Of a stretch of DNA of 64,000 nt, positions 36,570-44,944 are shown in pieces. The DNA is from an uncultured Holophaga sp. (lineage in GTDB: Bacteria > Acidobacteriota > Holophagae > Holophagales > Holophagaceae). The position numbers and the translations under genes are program-made. The DNA lies in contig NZ_OY781925.1 of the NCBI RefSeq assembly GCF_963677305.1, positions 3,438,783-3,502,782 of the forward strand. Direction: 5' to 3'. Within the stretch, counting starts at the first letter, position 1, and each line of letters opens with the position of its first letter. The notes beneath the pieces were generated by a model, which was given only the letters and a program-made list of their open reading frames with translations, was not told where the DNA came from and did no database searches.

Positions 36570-38504
36570 TCACCCCCCATACCCTCGACTCCGAATCCGC
36601 CTTCCACCGCCACTGGAGTATTCCACCTCCTCACGAGACGCCGAAGCCTGCCGCGCCAGCTCCTCGAGGTGGGTCCGACCGTCAGGGCCCCCGAGGTGGG
36701 GGGCGAGGATCCGGGTGATGATCCACCAGCCGGAGTAGGCGTAGCTCCACAGATCCAGGGCCTCATTGCGGGAACTTCCTGTCTTGACCCACTGCCAGGT
36801 GGTCTTCCGGGTCTTGACGTTGGTGACTGGCACCCGCTTCTCGCCAGCCAGCTGCTCGAGGTAGTGCTCAGAGACCCAGTTCGGCAGGTGGATCGCCTTG
36901 GGGGCGTTCAGGGGCAGCGCCAGACGCGAGAACACCACCCTCTTCGTGTCGTCGGTGCTGGTCAGGAATAGCCTCACCGTGCCCTTCCGGTTGCCGCTCT
37001 CCTCTGCCCAGCCCTTCGAGGCCAGGGTGTGCGCGCCCATCTGGGGGAACACCCAGCGGTCGGCCCGGGATTGGCAGAACCGATAGACCGCATCCTTGGT
37101 GTTTCCGTCGCGTGCGTCCACGAGCACCAGGTGTGGACGCATCTGGGCCCCGTTCTGATGGCGCCACCCCGCCAGCAGCCAGGCGTCGAGGTCCTCCCAC
37201 ACGGCCTCCATCTGGGGGTCCCCTGGAAACACCTGGAAGTCGATGAGGAATGCCCGCTCATCCGGCGTGAACCCGATCACCTGGGCCTCCAGGCGGCCCT
37301 CTGCGGCGGTCTGAACATCGACCTCGACCAGCAGCAGGGCCACGCCATCCGGCACCACGGCCCTGTCGCGCACGTCTGCCTCGGCGCGTCGGCGCAGCAC
37401 CGAGGGCTCCACGCTCTCCCCCGGCTCGCTGAATGTCTCGGCCAGGTGGAGATTGATGAATGCCTTCAGCTCAAGTTGGTCACCCTGGGCGTCCACCCAC
37501 TCTTGGGCCAGCTTCGCCCAGTGCCCCGAGAACACGGCGTTCAGGCCATTGAGCCAGAATCCCCTCACGGCGGTCACAGCCGGGCGCCGGTGCTCCCACT
37601 GCCCGGCCTGGAGCATCTTCCACTTCCACTTGTCCTCTTCGATGGGCCCCCCGCACCGGATGCAGACGTAGCGCACGCTCTCGGGGATGACCTGGTTGTC
37701 TGCGGTCTTCTCGAACTGCAGCAGGTAGCGCTGAGGGCTGTCCGGGTCCCGCCACTGTAGCGCCTCCATGGCGTTGCAGTGGGGGCAGGGAACTCGGTAG
37801 ATCCCCATGGAGCTGCGGTTGTAGGCCTTCTCAATCCGGCTGATACCGGAGGGCATGCCTGGGGTGCTGCCGATCAGGAGCTTCGAGTCGTGGTACTCAT
37901 CCATGCGCCGACGGACGATCTTGTCGGGGTCGCCTTCGTTCGACACATCATTCACGTAGCCGTCGGCCTCATCCTCGATGACGAATCGTGCGCGCAGCGA
38001 ACGGAGCTCGCGTGGGTTGCCCGCGCTGGCGACGAAGAAGCTGGCCCCGTTGGTGAACCGCTTGAACCTGGTGGTGCTGCCCGCAGCCTTGGAGGTGGCG
38101 AGGCGCAGCTTGGAGTCCAGGGCCGGAGTGCTCTCGATCATCTGGTCGAGGCGGTCCTTCGCGTACTGCTCAGCGGTGTCACGGGAGGGTTGCAGCATCA
38201 ACATGGCCATGGCGTGGATATCGATCCCCCAGCCCAGGGCGTTGTTGCAGATCTCCGACCAACCCAGGCGGGTCGCCTTCATGAACACGACCTCCCGGAC
38301 ATCCGGGTCGCTGCAGGCCTCCTCAATCTCCAGCTGGTAGGGATCGGCGGCCCACTGCCCCGGGCGGCCTGACTGGGTCGGCAGCACCCGGTGGAGGTGG
38401 GCCCACCCCTCAATGCTGAGATCAGGTGGAGGCTCCAGCAGCTGCACCAGGCGTCTGTCCGTCTTTCGGAGGTTGGCCATCCCGGATACGTGAGTGCTCA
38501 GCAT
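36570..38504 (-). CDS. Terminase large subunit (GpA family)
   Basis: 644 residues. The ATPase region has VVFMKATRLGWSEICNNALG (Walker A-like variant as in GpA) and the acidic ARFVIEDEADGYVND (Walker B). A zinc-binding segment follows (YRVPCPHCNAMEALQW, with VRYVCIRCGGPIEE). The nuclease part includes LVLVDARDGNTKDAVYRFCQ. It cuts concatemers at cos and pumps DNA through the portal. Multiple GGAGG repeats precede the ATG, and the gene overlaps terS by a few bases. Confidence 0.95.
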   Translation of the reverse strand: MLSTHVSGMANLRKTDRRLVQLLEPPPDLSIEGWAHLHRVLPTQSGRPGQWAADPYQLEIEEACSDPDVREVVFMKATRLGWSEICNNALGWGIDIHAMAMLMLQPSRDTAEQYAKDRLDQMIESTPALDSKLRLATSKAAGSTTRFKRFTNGASFFVASAGNPRELRSLRARFVIEDEADGYVNDVSNEGDPDKIVRRRMDEYHDSKLLIGSTPGMPSGISRIEKAYNRSSMGIYRVPCPHCNAMEALQWRDPDSPQRYLLQFEKTADNQVIPESVRYVCIRCGGPIEEDKWKWKMLQAGQWEHRRPAVTAVRGFWLNGLNAVFSGHWAKLAQEWVDAQGDQLELKAFINLHLAETFSEPGESVEPSVLRRRAEADVRDRAVVPDGVALLLVEVDVQTAAEGRLEAQVIGFTPDERAFLIDFQVFPGDPQMEAVWEDLDAWLLAGWRHQNGAQMRPHLVLVDARDGNTKDAVYRFCQSRADRWVFPQMGAHTLASKGWAEESGNRKGTVRLFLTSTDDTKRVVFSRLALPLNAPKAIHLPNWVSEHYLEQLAGEKRVPVTNVKTRKTTWQWVKTGSSRNEALDLWSYAYSGWWIITRILAPHLGGPDGRTHLEELARQASASREEVEYSSGGGRRIRSRGYGG

Positions 38505-38950
38505 GCCTCCTCCTCCAGATCCTCACCCAGGGCCTTCACCAGGTCCCGGAGGGTCCGCTTGATCTCAGCGCCGACCAGCCGTCCATGCTCGGGGCCGATC
38601 TTGGGGCGGAGCTTCGCCTCGAGGGAGAGGAGCTCCATCCGCACCGGCCCGAGGATGGCCGCCATGGCCGCCTCGTAGTCCGACAGGGCCAGCATCTCCC
38701 CCTGGTCCTTTGCCAGGGCGATCTCCTCGCGCTGGGCCTTCGCGAGGTCAAGGCGTTCCTTGCCCGAGAGTTCGGTGGTCGCGGTGCCTCCGGAGGCCAA
38801 TTTCGCCTGCAGATACCTCACATACCACTGGAGGCAGGCCCCCATTTCGTAAATGCCTCTTTTTTCCTGCGGCATCCCCTCAGAAACGAGCTGCTGAATA
38901 CGCCTCGGAGTGAGGTTAAGTGCTGATGCAATCTGCTGGACAGATGCCAT
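38498..38950 (-). CDS. Terminase small subunit (Nu1-like)
   Basis: 150 residues. An N-terminal winged helix (VQQIASALNLTPRRIQQLVS, then EGMPQEKRGIYE) is followed by a helical section with KERLDLAKAQREEIALAKDQ and a C-terminal dimer/GpA-binding helix. It recognises cos DNA and recruits the large subunit. A 300-bp gene-free stretch precedes it and is the natural place for cos. Confidence 0.88.
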   Translation of the reverse strand: MASVQQIASALNLTPRRIQQLVSEGMPQEKRGIYEMGACLQWYVRYLQAKLASGGTATTELSGKERLDLAKAQREEIALAKDQGEMLALSDYEAAMAAILGPVRMELLSLEAKLRPKIGPEHGRLVGAEIKRTLRDLVKALGEDLEEEAC

Positions 38951-39251
38951 TTCACCAACCCCAACAATGGTTTAGATAGCTCAATGATCCACTACTAAAA
39001 ACAGCACCCACCAAAGCGAAATGACCCTCCGAAAATCTACGCACCTCCCCCCCCGCAGTGGCCGTTACCCGCTTGGGGCACCCCCCCCAGAGGGACCCGC
39101 ACGCGTACCGCCTGACGGGCACATTTTCACCATGTGCTGAAACCGGTGCAGTTGCGCATTTCGGCGCTTCTGAGCATATGACGCGCTGCGTCACTCTGTC
39201 GCGTCGGCTACGGCTCCGACCGCACCACACTACCCGATGTAAAGGTTGCAT
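38951..39251. other. Gene-free stretch upstream of terS, candidate cos region
   Basis: About 300 bp between the second recombinase and the small terminase. A weak minus-strand reading frame spans it, but its product is Cys/Arg-rich and without family likeness. It contains a perfect TGACGC-GCT-GCGTCA dyad at 39179-39193 and C-rich runs near 39050-39090. In lambda-type genomes cos lies just before terS, so this is the best candidate; no cohesive end can be assigned by eye. Confidence 0.35.
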
Positions 39252-40343
39252 CTAGACCCCCATTGGATCAGCACTAGGAGCTGCGCCAGTTTTGAGCCGG
39301 GGGATTCTGACCCGGCTGGCCACCCTCGCCTGAGCCGACCTGACCCTGGAGAGATCCACTCCGAGGTAGCCCACCGTGGTCCGGATATCGGCGTGCCCCA
39401 GGACTGCCTGGATGTCCTGGATCGGCGCTCCCTCCTCGCTCAGCCAGGTCGCGTAGGTGTGTCTCAGGTGGTGCGGGGTGAGCCTTGGCATGTTGGCCGC
39501 ACGGCATGCGGCCTCGATCGCCCGCTTCACCCGGCCATAGGACACCACCTTGCCCTCACGGGTCGGGACCATGTAGCCAGTGGCTTGGGCCCTGGCCTTC
39601 AGTTCATCCAGCAGCCAAGGCTGGACCGGGCGTGGCCTCGCCTCCCGGCCCTTGGTCTGCCCCGGGGAATACTCCCCTGCCTCCAGATCCAGCCACTCCC
39701 ACCGAGCCGACCTCGCCTCCGAGACCCGCAGACCCAGGCCGAGCATCAGGCGGACCACCAGAGCGATGGCAGGCTCTGCCTCACAGAGGGCGTCCACCTC
39801 CTCCACCCACACCTCCACCATCTTGGAGGCCAGGCGCTGCTTCGGCTTCTTCTGGGGGTGGAGGCGGGGCAGACGCCAGGGGATCTCCCGGATCATCTTC
39901 CGGTCACAGGCCCACGAGAACACCCGGTGCAGGTACTTCGCCCACACCTCCGCAGAGCTCTGGGCATGGTTCTTCAGATACTCCGTTTGCGCATCCTCGG
40001 CCAACTTGGTGGTGACCTCGCTGAGCTGCAGATCAGCGATGCAGCCCAGGTGCAGGCGACCGAACCGATCCATGTTCTCGGTGTGGCTGGGGCTGCGGCG
40101 CAGGGCGTGGGTCTCCACCCACAGCTCCACCAATCGGCGGACCGTCGGCTCAGGCTCCAGGCCCCTGGCCCTCAGCTTGGCCACCCGGTAGATCTCCAGG
40201 GCCACCGCCCAGCCTGGCTCTACCCGGGTCTCCTTGGTCGTCCGCCTGCGCCGCTGCCCATCCACCGTGAAGCTGGCGATCAGGTACGGCGTCCTCTTCG
40301 AGCGGACCAGGCTCAGGCTCTCGAACCGGCGAACCGTCGTCAT
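39252..40343 (-). CDS. Second tyrosine recombinase, in mid-genome
   Basis: 363 residues with an intact catalytic domain: Arg in MLGLGLRVSEARSARW, HxxR in LTPHHLRHTYATWLSEEG, GHAD, and the nucleophile Tyr in RTTVGYLGVDL. The N-terminal arm-type and core-binding domains are also present. It shares several phrases with the attR-proximal integrase (GLGLR..EA..ARWEW), so they are distant relatives. Its start overlaps the minor-tail-Z-like stop by four bases. It lies far from either att site, so it may act in concatemer or multimer resolution, or be a remnant of another phage's integration module. Confidence 0.9.
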   Translation of the reverse strand: MTTVRRFESLSLVRSKRTPYLIASFTVDGQRRRRTTKETRVEPGWAVALEIYRVAKLRARGLEPEPTVRRLVELWVETHALRRSPSHTENMDRFGRLHLGCIADLQLSEVTTKLAEDAQTEYLKNHAQSSAEVWAKYLHRVFSWACDRKMIREIPWRLPRLHPQKKPKQRLASKMVEVWVEEVDALCEAEPAIALVVRLMLGLGLRVSEARSARWEWLDLEAGEYSPGQTKGREARPRPVQPWLLDELKARAQATGYMVPTREGKVVSYGRVKRAIEAACRAANMPRLTPHHLRHTYATWLSEEGAPIQDIQAVLGHADIRTTVGYLGVDLSRVRSAQARVASRVRIPRLKTGAAPSADPMGV

Positions 40344-41044
40344 TTCTGCGTCCGGCTGGCGTACTGCAGCCAGCGTTTGAAGACCCTCGGCAGCATGTAG
40401 CCTGCCAATGCCTTGGCCTGAGACAGGAACTTCAGCAGCTTCGGAATTGGCACATTGTTCCGGAACAGGTAAAGAGGGCTGATGTCAGGATCAGGCCCAT
40501 TCGTGCGACCGCCTGGGCCGCGCTGCATCAGGACATACTCCCCCCGATTGGTGGGGAGGACAAATGTGTGCTTGTTCCCGATGATGGCGGCCCCACTGCC
40601 TTTCCTCCGGAGGACGGATCTCAACCCCAGGTTCTGCAGCCGATAGGCCACTGGCACGCTCTTGCGGAATTCGGGGCGTGCCTTCGCCCCAGTCAGGGGA
40701 ATCGGGACCGTCCCTGGCAGGATCCCGTGCCCCTCCTCATTCGTCTTTTTGCCCCCCTTCTCGAACCGGGCAAGGAGCAGCTTGGCGCCCTTCACATTCG
40801 AGTCGATCCCGACCTCGGCATAGATCTCATCCTGGTTGGTCTTGGCAAAACGGAACATCTTGATCCGGTTCCGCATGAATGCGGCCTTCCGGATGGTGAA
40901 CTCCTTGTTCATCTCGGCCCTCTGGTCCTCCTGGATCTTGAGGGCCACCTGGTTGATGGCCTTCATGGCCGCCCAGGCCACCTGTTTGGGGACGTTCTTG
41001 AGCTTCACCTCAATGGCCTTGGAGTCGATGCTGATTTTGATCAT
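40340..41044 (-). CDS. Minor tail protein Z-like protein
   Basis: 234 residues: MIKISIDSKAIEVKLKNVPK, then QVAWAAMKAINQVALKIQED and FTIRKAAFMRNRIKMFRFAK. The opening, with an amphipathic helix ending in a basic stretch, matches phage minor tail Z/tail-completion proteins. It lies among early genes rather than between capsid and tail genes, which is unusual. The ATG overlaps the upstream stop by four bases. Confidence 0.65.
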   Translation of the reverse strand: MIKISIDSKAIEVKLKNVPKQVAWAAMKAINQVALKIQEDQRAEMNKEFTIRKAAFMRNRIKMFRFAKTNQDEIYAEVGIDSNVKGAKLLLARFEKGGKKTNEEGHGILPGTVPIPLTGAKARPEFRKSVPVAYRLQNLGLRSVLRRKGSGAAIIGNKHTFVLPTNRGEYVLMQRGPGGRTNGPDPDISPLYLFRNNVPIPKLLKFLSQAKALAGYMLPRVFKRWLQYASRTQK

Positions 41045-41397
41045 GCCCCCCCCTTCCTCTGCACCAGGTGCAGGACCCCGCGGGTCCTCCGGGTCTCGTA
41101 CCAGATGTCCCGCAGCCGGGTGGTGGACACCCCCAGCTCCATGCCGACCGCCGCGAAGATGACGTTCATCGGCAGGTCCGGGTATTGGTCCTTCAGCTGC
41201 TCCATGGCCCACCGGAAGCGGCACTTCTCCAGGTAGAGGTCCGCCACCTCGGCGAAGGCCTCCAGCATGGTGGCCTTGAATGCTTCGGCCTCCTGAGGCT
41301 CTCCGAGCCGAAAGGCTGCCCCCGCGATCGCGCTGCGCAGCTCCATGGGGATGTCCGCCTTGGAGGACCATGCCTTCGGGTTCGGGTTCGAATTCAT
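41041..41397 (-). CDS. Putative DNA-binding phage protein (Mor/late-regulator-like)
   Basis: About 118 residues; ATGs at 41400 and 41397 are both usable, with GGAGG just upstream. The middle is helical (EAFKATMLEAFAEVADLYLE), and the C-terminal part, YPDLPMNVIFAAVGMELGVS then TTRLRDIWYETRRTRG, has a helix-turn-helix look ending in a basic tail. It is near the end of the early operon and could be the activator of the late control elements; this is inference. Confidence 0.45.
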   Translation of the reverse strand: MNSNPNPKAWSSKADIPMELRSAIAGAAFRLGEPQEAEAFKATMLEAFAEVADLYLEKCRFRWAMEQLKDQYPDLPMNVIFAAVGMELGVSTTRLRDIWYETRRTRGVLHLVQRKGGA

Positions 41398-41573
41398 CAT
41401 GCCTCCTCGAACAGCGGTGTGCCTTTCGCAGCGTTCTTGGCCTCATGCTGCCGTCGCAGCGTCTCAGCCTTCTCTCGTGCTTCCCGCTCAGCCGGGGTGA
41501 GCAGCCCCATGGAGATACGAATCTGCTCGGAGGTGAGGGCCTGGCGGTGGGCCTTGGCGTCGTGGCGGGTCAT
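41397..41573 (-). CDS. Small charged phage protein (58 aa)
   Basis: Reads MTRHDAKAHRQALTSEQIRI, then SMGLLTPAEREAREKAETLR and ends LFEEA. GGGAG seven bases before this ATG fixes the start; earlier in-frame ATGs at 41591 and 41600 lack one. The stop overlaps the next ATG by four bases. Function unknown. Confidence 0.6.
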   Translation of the reverse strand: MTRHDAKAHRQALTSEQIRISMGLLTPAEREAREKAETLRRQHEAKNAAKGTPLFEEA

Positions 41574-41577
41574 CAGT

Positions 41578-41718
41578 TCACTCCCATACATCGCGAACAA
41601 ACCACCACAGGATCCATGGGGCCATCACCACCACAAACCATAACGGTTGACGATGTATGTATTGGTAGAGGAGACGGCGCTTCTCTGGCCAGTATCTAGG
41701 GCCATATTTAGACGCCAT
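41578..41718 (-). CDS. Trp-rich single-span membrane protein (46 aa)
   Basis: Reads MASKYGPRYWPEKRRLLYQY, then IHRQPLWFVVVMAPWILWWF and VRDVWE. One short hydrophobic helix with five Trp residues after a basic N-terminal section. It overlaps the preceding stop by one base and has GGAGAGG upstream. Possible roles include superinfection exclusion or membrane attachment of early functions; neither is shown by the sequence. Confidence 0.6.
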   Translation of the reverse strand: MASKYGPRYWPEKRRLLYQYIHRQPLWFVVVMAPWILWWFVRDVWE

Positions 41719-42317
41719 CACGCCTCTCCCCTCTGCCCCTGGAGGACTGACGCTGGAGCTTTCAGTGTCTCCAGAGCTCTCTCGTCCGGGTGACGGTAGT
41801 TCTTCATCCAGTCGGGTGTTCTGACGAGCTTCCCGTCCACCAGGATCTGGACCCGACTACTCATGCCTGCGGGCCACTCGGTCCACGTTTCGGAATACTC
41901 GTTGAGGAGGGCCGCCATTCTGCATTGCCAGACGTCCGGCATAGCCTCCATGAGCACCCGAGGTATGGTCAGGAACCCCGCATAGCTGAGGCTGAACCAC
42001 TCGCTCAATGCATCTGCCCCAGGGGTGTTGATCACGTCTGGAGCTAGGGTAGTCTGCTCATTGGCGGCGCGGATGATACACAACCCGTCCCCTGCCACCT
42101 GGACACGATCAGCATCGCCCATCGCCTCGGCGGCCCTATTAACCTCCTCTGCGATGTAGGCCATCCAATCGGGTGTGTTGTTGGCCTTGATGGTCAAGAC
42201 ACAGGAGATGAGTTCTCCAAGCGCATCCCGGTAGCGGTCGCGCTGGACAATCGCGTCTTCCAGATCTCCACAGGGAAGTCCGTGGGCCGTGCAAACAGCG
42301 TTGGGGTTGTGGCTCAT
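41718..42317 (-). CDS. Hypothetical early phage protein (199 aa)
   Basis: Starts MSHNPNAVCTAHGLPCGDLE, a short Cys/His segment, then a helical part with RYRDALGELISCVLTIKANN and a mixed C-terminal half with AALLNEYSETWTEWPAGMSS. It is part of a string of early genes linked by four-base overlaps. No family recognised. Confidence 0.65.
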   Translation of the reverse strand: MSHNPNAVCTAHGLPCGDLEDAIVQRDRYRDALGELISCVLTIKANNTPDWMAYIAEEVNRAAEAMGDADRVQVAGDGLCIIRAANEQTTLAPDVINTPGADALSEWFSLSYAGFLTIPRVLMEAMPDVWQCRMAALLNEYSETWTEWPAGMSSRVQILVDGKLVRTPDWMKNYRHPDERALETLKAPASVLQGQRGEA

Positions 42318-42562
42318 GGCTGGGCCTCCTTCCTGAACACCAGCTCACCGTTGATATAGACCTCCAGGAGGTCATGCTCCCCGTCATCCACCCAGACAAA
42401 CTCGTCTAGGACGAATGAGGCTCTCAGGTCGGGGCGCACCACGGATGCGAATGAGTTGCAGAGGATGGCCTGGCGGAGATCCGCCAGAAAATCGTCGACT
42501 CGGCCCAGCGGGATCTGGGACATGTCCTGGATGGTTCGGATGGTGTATTCAGGTGCGCTCAT
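42314..42562 (-). CDS. Hypothetical early phage protein (82 aa)
   Basis: Reads MSAPEYTIRTIQDMSQIPLG, then RVDDFLADLRQAILCNSFAS and an acidic C-terminal half (VWVDDGEHDLLEVYINGELV). Overlaps neighbours by four bases. No family recognised. Confidence 0.65.
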   Translation of the reverse strand: MSAPEYTIRTIQDMSQIPLGRVDDFLADLRQAILCNSFASVVRPDLRASFVLDEFVWVDDGEHDLLEVYINGELVFRKEAQP

Positions 42563-43026
42563 GGCTGGGCCTCCTGGGCTGGGGGCTCGGGGAGGGTCCG
42601 GTGGGCATAGTGTTCAGCCCTCCGTTCATCCAGGTCGGCCAGGGCCTCCTTCTTCTCGGCCCTGAAGTCGAATCCCAGGGTATGGCCGTCCCAGGTCATG
42701 TCCGAGTTGTCTGGGTAGCCTTCCTCGTCAGGCTCATTCATCCCAGCCTGGACCCTGCTCTGCCGGATGACAGCGAGGATACAGGCGGGGCAGTTATCGG
42801 TCTCGCGGCGCAGGTCGTCCATCTTGGCTTTCCAGTCCTCCAGGGCGTTCCCGGGGCGCAGGAGGATGTCCACCAGTTCGGGCGGCGGGGTGGCGCTGCC
42901 GCACATCCGGCACACCCTGGCGGGGTTGGCGGTGCAGCTGGGCTCATGGCGGCGCATGAAGGACGGGGAGCCGGTCCCCTTGCCGCAGTGGTCGCAATAG
43001 TAGCGGGGGCGCATGGCGGTTCTCAC
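42559..43026 (-). CDS. Zinc-finger-type early phage protein
   Basis: About 155 residues, starting with GTG (43026) that overlaps the previous stop, or ATG (43014). It has YYCDHCGKGTGSPSFMRRHE, then CRMCGSATPPPELVDI, then a third CPAC, so it likely binds two structural zincs. The C-terminus is acidic and charged. A DNA- or RNA-binding role is plausible but unproven. Confidence 0.6.
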   Translation of the reverse strand: MRTAMRPRYYCDHCGKGTGSPSFMRRHEPSCTANPARVCRMCGSATPPPELVDILLRPGNALEDWKAKMDDLRRETDNCPACILAVIRQSRVQAGMNEPDEEGYPDNSDMTWDGHTLGFDFRAEKKEALADLDERRAEHYAHRTLPEPPAQEAQP

Positions 43027-43376
43027 TTCTCACCCCCCAGGGCTCTGCGCCCCTTCTGGAGAGCACCCGCATGGGCACTGTATTTGGAGGCCATGCCCTC
43101 GTAGTGGTCCTGAAGATTCTGGAGGGCCTGGGCTAGAGTCCTGCCGTCAGCGGATGCCAGCCATTTGGCACGGGTCCCGTAGCCAGCGCTCCTCGCGGTG
43201 TAGCTGACCTGTCCAGCATCGACACGCCGGTCTACCTGGAGGGTAGACGTACGGTTGGACCCGCTAGCGGTGGTCCCGGTAGCGGTGATAACCCTCTGGT
43301 CCTTGACGATGGCCTTGTGGACGGTCCATTTGTACCCGGGCATAAGCGCCACCAACTCGTCGCGGAGCTTCTTCAT
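43023..43376 (-). CDS. Hypothetical early phage protein (117 aa)
   Basis: Starts MKKLRDELVALMPGYKWTVH, followed by a basic, Ser/Thr-rich strand section (ITATGTTASGSNRTSTLQVD) and a helical end with TLAQALQNLQDHYEGMASKY. Overlaps both neighbours. No family recognised. Confidence 0.6.
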   Translation of the reverse strand: MKKLRDELVALMPGYKWTVHKAIVKDQRVITATGTTASGSNRTSTLQVDRRVDAGQVSYTARSAGYGTRAKWLASADGRTLAQALQNLQDHYEGMASKYSAHAGALQKGRRALGGEK

Positions 43377-43882
43377 TTCGTCCCCCCTTCCAGGGCTTCG
43401 CTGGCCTCTTTCATGGCCCAGTATTCAGAGGTCTTGATGGGGGTCGAGTCGAAGGGCTCAGGCTTGGGCTTGCCACACAGGCAGGGGCAGGACAGCACCC
43501 AGGCATCACCCACCAGCTCCGGCACGGCGAAATGGACCCTCATCCCAGCCATCACGGGCGAGACGCCAACCTCCAGGTCAGAGGCGTGGGGGAGATAGAA
43601 GGAAGCCCATTCCTCGGCCAGGGCTTTACCTTCAGGCGTCTTCCGGTCGAAGATCCAGCCAGAGGACCGGGCAGGGTGACGAAAGCCTGGAATCAGGGGA
43701 TCGGCTTGGCCTTCCGTGTAGAAGATGTGCCCGGTCCTAGTCCCCTCTGCCTTCGTGATGCCAGCCTTATCGAAGAATGCAGCAAAGGCTCCCATCGCGG
43801 CTTGGCGCAGGGCGTCCCAGGCCTTGACGGCTTCCAGGGAACGGCCCCCGGCGATGAAATAAACTCTCTCGACTTCACTCAT
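43373..43882 (-). CDS. Hypothetical early phage protein (169 aa)
   Basis: Starts MSEVERVYFIAGGRSLEAVK, then AWDALRQAAMGAFAAFFDKA. The middle has SSGWIFDRKTPEGKALAEEW and a late Cys pair (VLSCPCLCGKPKPE). A fold of the type seen in small phage proteins of unknown role. Overlaps both neighbours. Confidence 0.6.
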   Translation of the reverse strand: MSEVERVYFIAGGRSLEAVKAWDALRQAAMGAFAAFFDKAGITKAEGTRTGHIFYTEGQADPLIPGFRHPARSSGWIFDRKTPEGKALAEEWASFYLPHASDLEVGVSPVMAGMRVHFAVPELVGDAWVLSCPCLCGKPKPEPFDSTPIKTSEYWAMKEASEALEGGTK

Positions 43883-44663
43883 GGTTCCCCCCTTCCAGGG
43901 CTTCGCGGAGCCCGCAGGTGCAAGCGCTTTCGGTTGGCTGCGTCTTCAGGAGCATGGTCAGCGCCCCACATCCCTCATCGTGCCTGGCCCACGGCTTCAG
44001 CCGCTCCCTCTCCTTCTCGGCTCCCTCCTGGTGGGCGGCGGCGCGAACGGACCGAATCTCGCACTCAGGGCAGTGACCCTCGTAGTCCATCAGGTGGGCG
44101 TGTTCCGGGCACCATACCGCAGTGTCGGCAGAGGACTTCTTCTCCAGCTCCTCCCGCAGCCTGTCCCGCTCGGCCTCTGCCGCGTCTGCCCTGGAAATGG
44201 CGGCGTTCCGCTCGGAGATGAGGTCAGGCATCGTTTTGAGCTGGAGGATGCATTTGTCACACCCCTTCACGCTCCCCGCAGCCTCGTAGGCTGCGAGACG
44301 GGCGCGGAGGGTTGCGGTAGCCTCTTGGACGCATTGCTCCGTGGCCTTGGCACCGGCCTCTTTGAAGTGATGCCGCTCGTTCTCCAGCTCCTTCACACGG
44401 GCCTCGGCCTTGCTCAACTCCCCCTCGGTCTGTGATAGGGCCAGCTTGTAATCATTCAGTTCACGTTCGGTCTGCTCCAGCTTGGCCACCATTTCCCCGG
44501 CGTCGGGAATATGGTTCGGCACGGGGGTGCGCTCCAGGGCATCCAGGAGCTCGTCGGCGCTCTCGATAGCCCGCGCCATGGCGTCCCGGTCGTGGTTGGT
44601 ATCGTGGTAGAACTCCACGGCCAGGTGAGCCCGGAGGTCTTGGGGGTGCATGCGGTCAGTCAT
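43875..44663 (-). CDS. Coiled-coil early phage protein with C-terminal zinc motif
   Basis: 262 residues. A central coiled coil (EMVAKLEQTERELNDYKLAL, SKAEARVKELENERHHFKEA, AEAERDRLREELEKKSSADT) is followed by WCPEHAHLMDYEGHCPECEI, a possible zinc site, and a Cys-rich end. Phage genomes often carry such proteins between replication and packaging genes; function unknown. Confidence 0.65.
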   Translation of the reverse strand: MTDRMHPQDLRAHLAVEFYHDTNHDRDAMARAIESADELLDALERTPVPNHIPDAGEMVAKLEQTERELNDYKLALSQTEGELSKAEARVKELENERHHFKEAGAKATEQCVQEATATLRARLAAYEAAGSVKGCDKCILQLKTMPDLISERNAAISRADAAEAERDRLREELEKKSSADTAVWCPEHAHLMDYEGHCPECEIRSVRAAAHQEGAEKERERLKPWARHDEGCGALTMLLKTQPTESACTCGLREALEGGNHE

Positions 44664-44944
44664 GCCTCACCCCCATCCCGCCGCCGCTCCAGGGGCAGCA
44701 GGGAGAAGACCACATACCCGGGCGCCTGTCCGAATGCACTGACGTAGCCGATGCGGAACTCGGCCTGCCGACCGGTGAATCGCTGGTGGTCCTCGGTGGC
44801 CAACCTGCGCTCGTCGTATTCCATCAGGACCACGGTGTCACTGGCCTGGAATCCCCGGTCCCTGTCCTCCCGGATCTCGAATGTCTTCCTGCCCTCGAGT
44901 ACAGCCTCGAATAATGCCGGCAAAATCCTGAGTTCATGCAGCAT
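44660..44944 (-). CDS. DUF3850 / ASCH-like RNA-binding protein
   Basis: 94 residues: MLHELRILPALFEAVLEGRK, then TFEIREDRDRGFQASDTVVL and RFTGRQAEFRIGYVSAFGQA. The H.l.i.P..F.av..G.KtfEiR..dR.f..gD...l pattern is the DUF3850 (ASCH superfamily) signature, common in phages and possibly binding modified RNA. AGGAGG six bases before the ATG decides the start over a longer frame. Confidence 0.82.
   Translation of the reverse strand: MLHELRILPALFEAVLEGRKTFEIREDRDRGFQASDTVVLMEYDERRLATEDHQRFTGRQAEFRIGYVSAFGQAPGYVVFSLLPLERRRDGGEA

Noticed and set aside
38952..39251. A 99-codon frame upstream of terS
   Set aside because: Cys/Arg-rich product without motif and no ribosome site; the stretch is better seen as a control or cos region.
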